A DNA stretch of 64,000 nucleotides from Candidatus Rifleibacteriota bacterium (GTDB lineage Bacteria > Muiribacteriota > Ozemobacteria > Ozemobacterales > Ozemobacteraceae), in contig JAAYVD010000126.1 in assembly GCA_012517355.1 (NCBI GenBank), positions 1-64,000 of the forward strand. Reading direction: 5' to 3'. The position numbers and the translations under genes are program-made. The notes beneath the pieces are model-generated. The model worked only from the letters and a program-made list of their open reading frames with translations. It was not told where the DNA came from and ran no database searches. Shown here piece by piece: positions 27,283-35,059 of this stretch (within the stretch, counting starts at the first letter, position 1; each line of letters opens with the position of its first letter).

Positions 27283-27319
27283 TTGCCGATTTCGCCCGTC
27301 CGGCCAAGGCCGGAAATCG
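27283..27319 (-). promoter_or_regulatory. Leader hairpin between riboswitch and M23 start
   Basis: GCCGATTTC pairs with GAAATCGGC around an inner CCGGCC-TT-GGCCGG stem. It is placed just after the riboswitch and ends next to the ATG. A GGAG lies 5' of the hairpin, so folding would bring it near the start codon. This is a possible expression platform without a terminator. Confidence 0.5.
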
Positions 27320-27335
27320 GCGTCTCCTTCCTGCT

Positions 27336-27456
27336 GCCTACGAGGTTAGCTGACGGGTTCGGAGTCTGGAAGGCCCCCTACCCTGGACTGAACCAGGGAT
27401 TCACCCCTAGGACCTGGGTCCCCCGCTCTCGATGGGCCATCGAGATTCGGCGAATG
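27336..27456 (-). promoter_or_regulatory. Cyclic di-AMP riboswitch (ydaO/yuaA type)
   Basis: On the minus strand the order is CGCCGAATCTCG, GGGGGACCCAGG, GGGGTGAATCCC, GGTAGGGGGCCTT, CCGAACCCGTCAGC, TAACCTCGTAGGC. These are the conserved blocks of the ydaO-yuaA leader. It lies between a consensus promoter (27463-27491) and an M23 wall peptidase, its classic target. Confidence 0.92.
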
Positions 27457-27462
27457 GTTGCA

Positions 27463-27491
27463 TTTATACCTCTTCCCCCACCACTTGTCAA
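27463..27491 (-). promoter_or_regulatory. Consensus promoter of the riboswitch-M23 transcript
   Basis: Minus-strand TTGACA (27486-27491), exactly 17 bp, TATAAA (27463-27468). Transcription would begin just before the riboswitch. Confidence 0.85.
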
Positions 27492-27585
27492 CCCAGCTTT
27501 TCGCGAACGCGGCAGGTGCCTTGAAGAACCGCCATGGTGGCCCGTATAGGAGGGGTTCTGGCGGGCGGATCCCTACCCTGGAATG

Positions 27586-27614
27586 TTGACTTGTCTCCCA
27601 GGCTGGGGCATGCT
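27586..27614 (+). promoter_or_regulatory. Promoter of the ABC exporter operon (leaderless)
   Basis: TTGACT (27586-27591), 17 bp, CATGCT (27609-27614). The expected start is about 27621, three bases from the ATG at 27624. No ribosome site is seen. Confidence 0.6.
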
Positions 27615-27623
27615 GTCGCCACC

Positions 27624-28649
27624 ATGACCGCCCCCACCGCCATCCGCACCTGCGCCCTTCACCGGGATTTCGTCGTCACCCCGAAAGACGAGGGACTCCT
27701 GGCCAGTTTCCGCAACCTCTTCTGGCCCCGCCAGGAAACCCTGCAGGCCGTTCGGGGACTAGACCTGGAGATCCAGGCCGGCGAGATGGTGGGCTTTCTG
27801 GGACCCAACGGGGCCGGCAAGACCACCACCCTCAAAATGCTCTCCGGCCTGATCCCTCCCACCTCCGGGACCATCGAGGTGGCCGGCCACCAACCCTTCC
27901 ACCGCGAGGCCGCCTTTCTCAACCAGATTTCCCTCGTCATGGGACAGAAGCAGAACCTCTGGTGGGATCTGCCGCCCGCCGAAACCCTGGCCATCCACCG
28001 GGAGATCTACGGGCTCTCCGCCGAGGAGTTCCGGCAGCGCCGCGACGAGCTCGTCGAGATGCTCGAGATCGGCCCCTGCCTGACCATCCAGGCCCGCAAG
28101 CTCTCTCTCGGGCAACGCATGCGCTGCGAACTCGCCACCGCGCTCCTGCACCGCCCCGGCATCCTGTTCCTCGACGAGCCGACCATCGGCCTCGACATCC
28201 TGATGCAGAAACGGATCCGGACCTTCCTCCTGGACTACCATGCCCGCTTCGGCACCACCGTCCTGCTGACCTCGCACTACATGGACGACGTCGCCGCCCT
28301 CACCCGCCGCGTCATCGTCATCAACCGGGGCCGCAAGGTGTTCGACGGCCCGCTCACCGCCCTGACCGCCAGGGCCCGTCCCGAGCGCATCCTGACCGTC
28401 ACCTTCCAGGCGGTGCCGGCGGGGTTCTCCCCAGAGAACCTCGGGCGGGTGCAGGAACAGGAGGGCCCCCGGTTCCGGATCATCATCGCCCGCGAACGGG
28501 CCCCCGAGATCGCCGCCCACCTCTATGCCACCGGGGCCGTCAGCGACCTGACCCTCGAGGAACCGCCGCTCGAGGAGGCCATGGCCGATCTGTTCGCCGG
28601 CGATGCCACCCCAGGGCCGGAGAGCTCCTCAACCCCGGACCGGGCATGA
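27624..28649 (+). CDS. ABC transporter ATP-binding protein (ABC-2 type exporter)
   Basis: 341 aa. Walker A is LGPNGAGKTTTLKML, the Q-loop region is LVMGQKQNLWWDLP, the signature is KLSLGQRMRCELA, Walker B is ILFLDEPTIGLD, and the switch His is in LTSHYMDD. A C-terminal extension of about 90 residues follows. The NLWWDLP segment and the pairing with two DUF990-type permeases are typical of the YhaQ/NatA-like exporters whose substrates are unknown. The next gene starts at the ATGA overlapping this stop. The start at 27624 fits the promoter; an earlier in-frame ATG at 27534 lies upstream of it. Confidence 0.92.
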   Translation: MTAPTAIRTCALHRDFVVTPKDEGLLASFRNLFWPRQETLQAVRGLDLEIQAGEMVGFLGPNGAGKTTTLKMLSGLIPPTSGTIEVAGHQPFHREAAFLNQISLVMGQKQNLWWDLPPAETLAIHREIYGLSAEEFRQRRDELVEMLEIGPCLTIQARKLSLGQRMRCELATALLHRPGILFLDEPTIGLDILMQKRIRTFLLDYHARFGTTVLLTSHYMDDVAALTRRVIVINRGRKVFDGPLTALTARARPERILTVTFQAVPAGFSPENLGRVQEQEGPRFRIIIARERAPEIAAHLYATGAVSDLTLEEPPLEEAMADLFAGDATPGPESSSTPDRA

Positions 28650-29554
28650 TCACCTCCCCCGAAGCCCTCAGGGGACCGCCTGGCCCCACCCCGACGAGCC
28701 CACCTCCCGAAACTCCCCCGGGCCCGGTCGCCTGGGTGGTCCGGGCGACACGCCGCCGGTGGCGGATCGGCAGTCGGCTGGTGTCGGCCAACTGGCAGAT
28801 GGCGCTGGGATACCGCGGCATGCTGCTGGTCGATTCCTTTCGGGCCATGCTCAACCCGCTGGTGCTCGTGCTGGCCTGGCTGTCCGTGACCCGCCAGGCC
28901 GGTGGGGAATTCTCCGACGGAGACTACCTGTTGTATTACCTCGCTCTCCCCGTCGTGACCAAGGTCAGTGAATGCTGGACGGTTTTCACCCTGTCGGAGG
29001 AGATCCGCACCGGCACCCTCAACCGCCACCTGCTCAAGCCCCTGCACCCGCTCTGGTTCCATGTCGCCGAGCATCTGACCCAGAAGATCCTGCAGTTGTT
29101 GCACCTGGTTCCCGTGGTGGCCACCCTGGCCTGGGCGGTCGGCCCCCGCCTGCCGGCCCTGGACCTGTCCTGGCCGCGCCTGGTGGTGATGGGCGCCGCC
29201 CTGGCCCTGGCCACGATCCTGCGGTTCACGATGACCACCACCATCGCCATGACCGGGTTCTGGATCGAGCGGGTGGAAAACCTGAACCTGGTCTTGAACG
29301 CCGCCATCTTCGCCCTCATGGGCGGCATGGTGGTTCCCCTCGAGACCCTCCCTTCCTGGATGCGGTGGGTGACCGACTTCCTGCCCTACCGCTACACCCT
29401 CAGCTTCCCCCTCGAAATCCTGCGCGGGAGGATCACCCCGGGCCAGGCCGCGGGCGGGTTCGGAGTGGGGGCGATGTGGTGCCTGGCCTGGTTCGTCGTG
29501 GGCCAGCGGTTGTGGCGGCGCGGCCTTCTGGCCTATACCGCCCATGGCGGGTGA
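28646..29554 (+). CDS. ABC-2 family permease (first of two)
   Basis: 302 aa. A Pro-rich N-terminus of about 40 residues is followed by six hydrophobic segments: MLNPLVLVLAWLSVT, DYLLYYLALPVVTKV, LLHLVPVVATLAWAVG, LVVMGAALALATIL, LVLNAAIFALMGGMVVPLE and FGVGAMWCLAWFVVG. LSEEIRTGTLNRHLLKPLHP matches the DUF990/PF06182 pattern in which the loop after TM2 contains G-L/LLKP. It pairs with the next permease and the preceding ATPase to form an exporter. ATGA overlap upstream, 11-bp overlap downstream. Confidence 0.88.
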   Translation: MITSPEALRGPPGPTPTSPPPETPPGPVAWVVRATRRRWRIGSRLVSANWQMALGYRGMLLVDSFRAMLNPLVLVLAWLSVTRQAGGEFSDGDYLLYYLALPVVTKVSECWTVFTLSEEIRTGTLNRHLLKPLHPLWFHVAEHLTQKILQLLHLVPVVATLAWAVGPRLPALDLSWPRLVVMGAALALATILRFTMTTTIAMTGFWIERVENLNLVLNAAIFALMGGMVVPLETLPSWMRWVTDFLPYRYTLSFPLEILRGRITPGQAAGGFGVGAMWCLAWFVVGQRLWRRGLLAYTAHGG

Positions 29555-30347
29555 GGCCGTGGGAAAGCATCTTCGCATCCTTCTCCAGTTCTGGCGGGCC
29601 TCGCTCATCCAGGCCATGGAGTACCGGACCAGCTTCTTCTTGTCGATGCTGGCCAACACGATCGATTTCACCGTCGGCCTGGCCCAGTATGCCCTCTTCT
29701 TCACCGTTGCCGAAACGGTCGCCGGGTGGGAGATGCCCCAACTGCTGGCTTTCTACGGGGTCTTCATGACCGTCTTCTCCCTGCATTTCATCTTCCTCTA
29801 CCCCAACCTGGCGGCCATCAGCCGGCTGGTCAACACGGGGACTCTCGACCTGGTGCTGGTCAAGCCGGTTTCGGCCCAGGTCCTGCTCTCCTTTCGCGAA
29901 CTGTCGTTCGAGGAGGTCGGCAGCTTCCTGGCCGCCCAGGCCCTGCTGGCGGGATTGTGGGCCACCGGCCGGATCGCCCCGGGCCCCGCCGAGTTCGCGG
30001 GGTTCCTGCTCGCCCTCCTCATCAGCCTCACCCTGATCCACGCCCTTTTCCTGTTCCTCCTGGGGCTGGCGGTCTGGTTCGAGAAGCTGGAAAACACCTC
30101 GGACCTCCTGTGGACGATCTTCGGCCTGTGCCGGTACCCCACCGACGTCTTCCCGCGCCGGTGGCGGTGGGTGTTCACCGCGGTCGTCCCCATCGCCTTC
30201 GTCGCCACCACCCCGGCCGCCATCCTCTGCCGGGGTCCGTCCCTCGACAGCCTGGGCCTCGGCCTGGCGATGGCCAGCCTCTTCGGCCTCATGGCCCGCG
30301 CCTTCTGGCGGTGGGCGCTGCGGGGCTACACGTCCGCGGGAGGCTGA
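29544..30347 (+). CDS. ABC-2 family permease (second of two)
   Basis: 267 aa, six TM segments. It shares with the preceding permease the motif NTGTLDLVLVKPVSAQ after TM2, and has SMLANTIDFTVGLAQYALFF at the N-terminus. Two different DUF990-like permeases with one ATPase make a heterodimeric exporter. The substrate is unknown. Start ATG 29544 lies 11 bp inside the preceding gene. Confidence 0.88.
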   Translation: MAGEAVGKHLRILLQFWRASLIQAMEYRTSFFLSMLANTIDFTVGLAQYALFFTVAETVAGWEMPQLLAFYGVFMTVFSLHFIFLYPNLAAISRLVNTGTLDLVLVKPVSAQVLLSFRELSFEEVGSFLAAQALLAGLWATGRIAPGPAEFAGFLLALLISLTLIHALFLFLLGLAVWFEKLENTSDLLWTIFGLCRYPTDVFPRRWRWVFTAVVPIAFVATTPAAILCRGPSLDSLGLGLAMASLFGLMARAFWRWALRGYTSAGG

Positions 30348-30378
30348 GACCGGCCGGGGGGCCCCCCTCGAAATCGGG

Positions 30379-30408
30379 TTGACCCCAGGGGAGAGGTCCG
30401 GGTATCAT
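30379..30408 (+). promoter_or_regulatory. Promoter of the nqr-like operon
   Basis: TTGACC (30379-30384), 18 bp, TATCAT (30403-30408). The leader of about 45 nt carries AGAGAGGAG. Confidence 0.65.
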
Positions 30409-30459
30409 CGCTTCTGACCTCATCCCGGCCTCCAGAGAGGAGCTGCTTCCGCCCGCGCC

Positions 30460-31527
30460 ATGCTCAAAGACTACGTCCAGTGGCAGAAACCCCAGGTGGA
30501 TATCCTGCTGGCGCTCTGCCTTCCCCTCCTGGCGGGGGTTTTCACCTTTGGCTGGCGGGTGGCCCTGGTCAGCCTCTTCAGCATGGTCGTCTGCTGGGCC
30601 GTCGAATTTGCCTTCACCCGGAAGGAAGGGAAGCCCGCCTCGACCGCCGCCCTGGTGACGGGCATGCTCCTCGGGCTGATCGTGCCGCCCAACATCCCCT
30701 TCTGGCAGGTCGGGGTCGGCGGGGCGTTCGCCCTGGTGTTCGCCAAGATGGCCTTCGGCGGCTTCGGCCGGAACGTCTTCAACCCCGCCATCGCCGCCCG
30801 CTGTTTCCTCTACATCTGCTTTCCCGCCACCATGGCGGCCACCTGGTTTGCCCCGTTCCAGGGCGGACCGGCGGGTTTCGCCCAATACACCCCGCCCGCC
30901 CCCGAGGCCCGGGTGAAGGATGTCGAAACCAGCCTGTTCGAGCTCGACGGGGTGACCAGCGCCACCACGTTGACCGGCACCAAGCGCCTGAACCAGGTCG
31001 CCCGCCTGGCCCTCGCCCATGGCCGCCAGGCCGAGTACGACAAGGCCGTCGCCGCCTACCGGGCGGTCGACCTGCAGCGCCTGTTTTTCGGAACCATCAA
31101 CGGGTCGGCCGGTGAGACGAACAAGCTGGCGATCCTGCTCGGCCTCGTGTTCCTGCTGGTGCGCGGCGTGGTGGCCTGGCCGCTGGTCGTCGGCCCGCTG
31201 CTGGGCATGGCCGCCAGCAAACTGCTGCTGCACGCCACCGGGTTCGAGGTCATGCCCCTCGGCCAGGGGCTGGCCATCTCGGTGCTGGGCGGGGGCACCC
31301 TGTTCGCCTGCGCCTTCATGACCACCGAACCGATCACCGCCCCCACCGTGCCCGCCGCCCGCTGGGTCTACGGGCTGCTGATCGGGTTCCTGGCCGGCCT
31401 CATCCGGTCGATGTCCGCCTTCAACGCCGGCTTCATGTTCGCCATCCTGCTGGGCAACACCTTCGGCCCGGCCATCGAGATCGGCCTCACCCGCCTGACC
31501 GCCCCACCCAAGGCCCCCGCCGCATGA
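30460..31527 (+). CDS. nqrB: NqrB/RnfD-type subunit of an ion-translocating oxidoreductase
   Basis: 355 aa with about nine TM helices, shorter than most NqrB and near RnfD in length. The covalent flavin site fits DGVTSATTL (about residues 164-172; acceptor probably T170), where the family has SGAT or similar. GGFGRNVFNPAIAARC and SAFNAGFMFAILLGN are well conserved. In NQR and RNF this subunit helps carry electrons to quinone or NAD while ions are pumped. The position in the order B-C-D-E-F and the NqrF-like gene at the end favour the Nqr name. It overlaps the next gene by 4 bp. Calling it rnfD would be equally valid by homology. Confidence 0.85.
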   Translation: MLKDYVQWQKPQVDILLALCLPLLAGVFTFGWRVALVSLFSMVVCWAVEFAFTRKEGKPASTAALVTGMLLGLIVPPNIPFWQVGVGGAFALVFAKMAFGGFGRNVFNPAIAARCFLYICFPATMAATWFAPFQGGPAGFAQYTPPAPEARVKDVETSLFELDGVTSATTLTGTKRLNQVARLALAHGRQAEYDKAVAAYRAVDLQRLFFGTINGSAGETNKLAILLGLVFLLVRGVVAWPLVVGPLLGMAASKLLLHATGFEVMPLGQGLAISVLGGGTLFACAFMTTEPITAPTVPAARWVYGLLIGFLAGLIRSMSAFNAGFMFAILLGNTFGPAIEIGLTRLTAPPKAPAA

Positions 31528-32165
31528 GACAGCGCCTCGGGGTCGTCCTGTTCACCCTCGCGGTCACGGTGGTCTGCGGCGGCCTGGTCTGCGGGGTCAA
31601 CGCCCTGCTCGCCGACCGGACCGCCAGCAATGCCCAGGCCGCCCGCCAGCGCGTGATCCTGCGCCTGCTGCAGGGCACGGCCGAGGCGGACGGACTGCCG
31701 GGCGACCGGGTGGCCGCCCTGTTCCAGGATCGGGTCGACACGGTCACCCTCCAGGCGCCCGGCCAGGCACCCCTCACCGCCTTCCGCCCGAAGGGGACGG
31801 CCGCCGCGCCGATCGTCTTCCCCTTCCGTGGCCAGGGTTTCTGGGACGCCATCGCCGGCTTCCTCGCCATCGATCCCGCCGCCAAGAAGATCGTCGGCAT
31901 CGAGTTCACCGAGCACGCCGAGACCCCCGGCCTGGGCGGCCGCATCAGTGAACCCGCCTTCCGCGCCCGGTTCGCCGGCAAGCCCCTCGACCAGCCCGGC
32001 CCCGACGGCCGCCGCCTGCGCCTCGTTTCGGAGGGAACCGCCGCCCAGCCCACCGAGATCGACGGCATCACCGGCGCCAGCGAGACCTCGCGCGCCGTCG
32101 AGCGCATCGTCAATCGGGCCGCCGACACCATCCTGGCGCTCCTCGCCGCCGGAGGCCAGCCATGA
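31524..32165 (+). CDS. nqrC: NqrC/RnfG-type flavoprotein subunit
   Basis: 213 aa. One N-terminal TM helix (VLFTLAVTVVCGGLVCGVN) and a periplasmic FMN-binding domain. GIEFTEHAETPGLGGRISEP is the family hallmark. The flavinylation motif reads DGITGASETS (from about D180), so the expected acceptor is Ser186 where Thr is usual. ApbE-type transferases attach FMN here; none is in the window. ATGA overlaps on both sides show tight translational coupling. Confidence 0.88.
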   Translation: MRQRLGVVLFTLAVTVVCGGLVCGVNALLADRTASNAQAARQRVILRLLQGTAEADGLPGDRVAALFQDRVDTVTLQAPGQAPLTAFRPKGTAAAPIVFPFRGQGFWDAIAGFLAIDPAAKKIVGIEFTEHAETPGLGGRISEPAFRARFAGKPLDQPGPDGRRLRLVSEGTAAQPTEIDGITGASETSRAVERIVNRAADTILALLAAGGQP

Positions 32166-32806
32166 GCCCCGCCCCCCTCACCCCCCGCCAGGCCTTCACC
32201 CGCATGCTCTGGGAGGAAAACCCCGTCCTGGTGCAGATTCTCGGCATCTGCTCGACCCTCGCCGTCACCAACCTGGTGAAGAACACCCTGATCATGTGCG
32301 TGGGTCTCACCCTCTGCACCGCCTTCTCCGCACTGACCATCTCCCTGCTCCGCGACCGCATCCCCCGCCAGGTCCGGATGATGGTGCAGGTGCTGATCAT
32401 CGCCGCCTGGGTCATCGTCCTCAAGATCGTCCTCGACGCCTTCCTGCCCGAGATCAGCCGCGAGCTGGGCCCCTACGTCGGCCTGATCATCACCAACTGC
32501 ATCGTGATGGGCCGCACCGAAGGGTTCGCCATGGGCAACCGTCCGCTGACGGCCTTCTGCGACGGACTGGGCGCGGGAGTGGGCTACTCCCTCGTGCTCC
32601 TGGTCATCGCCGCCGTGCGCGAACCCCTAGGCCTCGGCAGCTTCTTCGGCATCCCCGTCCTGCCCTCCGACTGGACCCGCTGGAACCTCATGGTCATCGC
32701 TCCCAGCGGCTTCTTCGCCCTGGCCACCTTCATCTGGGTGGCCAAGGCCTTCAAGGGCGGAACCCCACGCCCCGCCGCCCCGGCCGGGGCAAAGCCGGCC
32801 GCCTGA
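32162..32806 (+). CDS. nqrD: NqrD/RnfE-type membrane subunit
   Basis: 214 aa, six TM helices. Conserved features are LWEENPVLVQILGICSTLAV, LKIVLDAFLPEISRELGPYV and LIITNCIVMGRTEGFA. NqrD and NqrE are inverted homologs that together hold the membrane 2Fe or Fe centre via cysteines in their half-helices (here GICST and TNCIV). The C-terminus is short and basic. Confidence 0.92.
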   Translation: MSPAPLTPRQAFTRMLWEENPVLVQILGICSTLAVTNLVKNTLIMCVGLTLCTAFSALTISLLRDRIPRQVRMMVQVLIIAAWVIVLKIVLDAFLPEISRELGPYVGLIITNCIVMGRTEGFAMGNRPLTAFCDGLGAGVGYSLVLLVIAAVREPLGLGSFFGIPVLPSDWTRWNLMVIAPSGFFALATFIWVAKAFKGGTPRPAAPAGAKPAA

Positions 32807-32828
32807 ACGCCGCGGAAGGAGGACGACC

Positions 32829-33428
32829 ATGGACGTGCAGGCCATCTCCCCCCTGGTGATCTTCGTCGCCGCGATCACCACCAACAACATCCTGCTGACC
32901 AACTTCCTGGGCATGTGCTCGTTCCTGGCCATCTCCAACGACCTGGGCAGTTCGCTGGGCCTGGGCGCGGCCGTGACCTTCGTCTCGCTCTGCACCGCCC
33001 CCCTCAACTGGATCGTCTACCACTGGCTGCTGGTGCCCTTCCACCTCGAATACCTGCAGTACATCGTGTTCATCCTGGTCATCGCCGCCTTCACCCAGAT
33101 CGTCGAGATGATGATCGAACGCCTCAGCACCCCGCTCTACCTGACGCTGGGCATCTTCCTGCCGCTGATCACCGTCAACTGCTGCATCTTCGGCTGCGCG
33201 TTGTTCCTGGTCATCCGCGGCTACACCTTCCTGCAGTCGGTCGCCTACGGGGCCGGTTGCGGCGCGGGCTGGGCCCTGGCCATCGTCGCCCTGGCCGGCC
33301 TGCGCGAACGCATGCGGAAACGGTCGAAGGTCGTCCCCGAACTCGAGGGTCCGGGCATCGCCCTGATCCTGACCGGGTTCATGGCCATGGCCTTCGTCGG
33401 GTTCTCCGGCATCGTCCGCATCAACTGA
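32829..33428 (+). CDS. nqrE: NqrE/RnfA-type membrane subunit
   Basis: 199 aa, six TM helices. NNILLTNFLGMCSFLAIS and LGIFLPLITVNCCIFGCALF hold the conserved cysteines of the half-helices that bind the intramembrane iron centre with NqrD. The ribosome site AAGGAGG is 7 nt before the ATG. The topology is opposite to NqrD. Length and sequence are typical. Confidence 0.93.
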   Translation: MDVQAISPLVIFVAAITTNNILLTNFLGMCSFLAISNDLGSSLGLGAAVTFVSLCTAPLNWIVYHWLLVPFHLEYLQYIVFILVIAAFTQIVEMMIERLSTPLYLTLGIFLPLITVNCCIFGCALFLVIRGYTFLQSVAYGAGCGAGWALAIVALAGLRERMRKRSKVVPELEGPGIALILTGFMAMAFVGFSGIVRIN

Positions 33429-33447
33429 GGCAGGGAAGGGGCATCGC

Positions 33448-34548
33448 ATGTCCGAGGTGGTGACGGGGGTCGGAGTCCTGAGCGCGGTGTCGGTCGGCCT
33501 GACCGTCCTGCTGCTCGTCGCCGAGGCCATCTTCGCCACCTACGGCGAGTGCGAGATCGACATCAACAAGGGCGAACGCACCTTCAAGGTCACCGGGGGC
33601 GGCAGCCTGCTGCGCACCCTCGCCGGGCAGAAGCTGTTCCTGCCCTCCGGCTGCGGCGGTCGCGGCAGCTGCGGTACCTGCAAGTGCAAGGTGCTCGACG
33701 GCGGGGGCCCGGTGCTGCCCACCGAACTCCCCTACCTGAACCCCGAGGAGCGGCGCACCGGCATCCGCCTGGCCTGCCAGCTCAAGGTCAAGGAAAACGT
33801 CCGGATCGAGATCCCCGCCGACCTGCTCAGCGTGCGCGAGTTCCAGGCGGTCACCGAACGCATCACCCCCCTGACCCACGACATCCGCGGCCTGCGGTTC
33901 CGGCTGCCCGAAGGCGAGACCGTGAGGTTCAAGGCCGGCCAGTTCGTCAACCTCGTCTCCAAGCCCTACGGCGACGTGACCGAGCCCACCTCCCGCGCCT
34001 ACTCGATCTCATCCGCCCCTGCCGACAACCGGGCCCTCGAACTGGTCATCCGTCTGGTGCCCAACGGCCTGGTCACCACCTGGGTCTTCAACCACCTGAA
34101 GGAAGGCGAGACCGCCACGCTGATCGGCCCCTACGGCGAATTCTTCCTGCGCGACTCGGCCCGTGAGATCATCTTCATCGCCGGCGGCTCCGGCCTGGCC
34201 CCCATCCGCAGCATCGTCCTCGACATGATCGAGCGCGGCATCACCCACCGCCCCGCCACCTTCTTCTTCGGGGCCGTCAAGTTGCGCGACCTCTACTACG
34301 TCGAGGAGTTCCAGGCCATCGCGGCGAAGCACCCCTGGTTCCGGTTCAAGCCGGCCCTGTCGGGCGACGAGACGGGCCACCCCTGGGAACGCGGCCTGAT
34401 CACCGACGTGGTCGCCCGCTCCTACGGCACCCTCGACAACCACGAGGCCTATCTGTGCGGCAGCCCCGGCATGATCGGCGCCTGCGTGAAGGTGCTGACC
34501 GGCAAGGGACTTCCCGAAAACCTCGTGTTCTACGACAAGTTCTCCTGA
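33448..34548 (+). CDS. nqrF: NqrF-like NADH:acceptor reductase subunit
   Basis: 366 aa, slightly shorter than Na+-NQR NqrF. An N-terminal TM helix is followed by a [2Fe-2S] ferredoxin domain (LPSGCGGRGSCGTCKCKV and RLACQL), an FAD-binding domain (AYSISSAP) and an NAD-binding domain (FIAGGSGLAPIRSI, YLCGSPGM). It takes electrons from NADH into the membrane complex. NqrF replaces RnfB and RnfC in NQR, which is why I name the operon nqr. No nqrA, rnfB or rnfC gene is present on either side. Confidence 0.92.
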   Translation: MSEVVTGVGVLSAVSVGLTVLLLVAEAIFATYGECEIDINKGERTFKVTGGGSLLRTLAGQKLFLPSGCGGRGSCGTCKCKVLDGGGPVLPTELPYLNPEERRTGIRLACQLKVKENVRIEIPADLLSVREFQAVTERITPLTHDIRGLRFRLPEGETVRFKAGQFVNLVSKPYGDVTEPTSRAYSISSAPADNRALELVIRLVPNGLVTTWVFNHLKEGETATLIGPYGEFFLRDSAREIIFIAGGSGLAPIRSIVLDMIERGITHRPATFFFGAVKLRDLYYVEEFQAIAAKHPWFRFKPALSGDETGHPWERGLITDVVARSYGTLDNHEAYLCGSPGMIGACVKVLTGKGLPENLVFYDKFS

Positions 34549-34574
34549 CAGCCGATAACAGGAGAGAGAGAGAG

Positions 34575-35048
34575 ATGAAACAGACCCCGGAACTCGACCG
34601 CATCCAGGCCCGGATGCAACCGGGAATCCTCACCATGAAAGGATTCCTGGGCTCCGACCCGCGCCCGCTGGCCGAGATCCTGGCCGAAGACCTGGCGGCC
34701 GTCACCGCCGCCGGCGTCACCCACGCCCAGATCGCCGACCGGCTCGCCGCCATCACCCGCCAGGGGACCGACCTGATGGAACGCGAAGTGAAGGTGGAAG
34801 ACCGGTTCCAGGTGACCGTCCGGGACGACCGGGGCCTGTTGCCCAGCCCGTTCGGCGACGGACGTTTCGCCAAGGGCGACACCGAGGTCGCCGACCCCCG
34901 GACGGGCCGGACCTTCCGCTGGAACGACCTGACCCTGCACCTCATCCGGGATCACGGGTTCTACAACGGCCGCGGCAGTGACTACCGCCTGGAGCCGGGG
35001 GAACTCGTCACCGTGTTCGGAATCGCCCCCGCCGCGCCGGGAGCCTAG
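34575..35048 (+). CDS. Conserved unknown protein in the nqr operon
   Basis: 157 aa, soluble. I recall similar unnamed proteins with a GxLTMKGFLG start and a WNDLTLHLIRDHGFYNGRGS end, but know no function. Here LTMKGFLGSDPRPLAEI opens the protein, TRQGTDLMEREVKV follows, and LPSPFGDGRFAKG is conserved-looking. His and Asp residues in LIRDHGFYNG could bind a ligand. It begins 26 bp after nqrF with a GGAGAGAGAG site, and ends 11 bp before the cyclase gene. Cotranscription suggests a link to the pump or its signalling neighbour. Confidence 0.75.
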   Translation: MKQTPELDRIQARMQPGILTMKGFLGSDPRPLAEILAEDLAAVTAAGVTHAQIADRLAAITRQGTDLMEREVKVEDRFQVTVRDDRGLLPSPFGDGRFAKGDTEVADPRTGRTFRWNDLTLHLIRDHGFYNGRGSDYRLEPGELVTVFGIAPAAPGA

Positions 35049-35059
35049 GAGAAGAAACC

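Noticed and set aside
27336-27456. Possible tRNA from several GC-rich stems and GGTTCAGTCC-like text
   Set aside because: No acceptor stem or anticodon arm; the order of motifs matches the ydaO riboswitch instead.
30460-33428. Naming the operon rnfDGEA
   Set aside because: Homology alone allows it, but the order B-C-D-E-F and the terminal NqrF-type gene favour nqr; rnfB and rnfC are absent.
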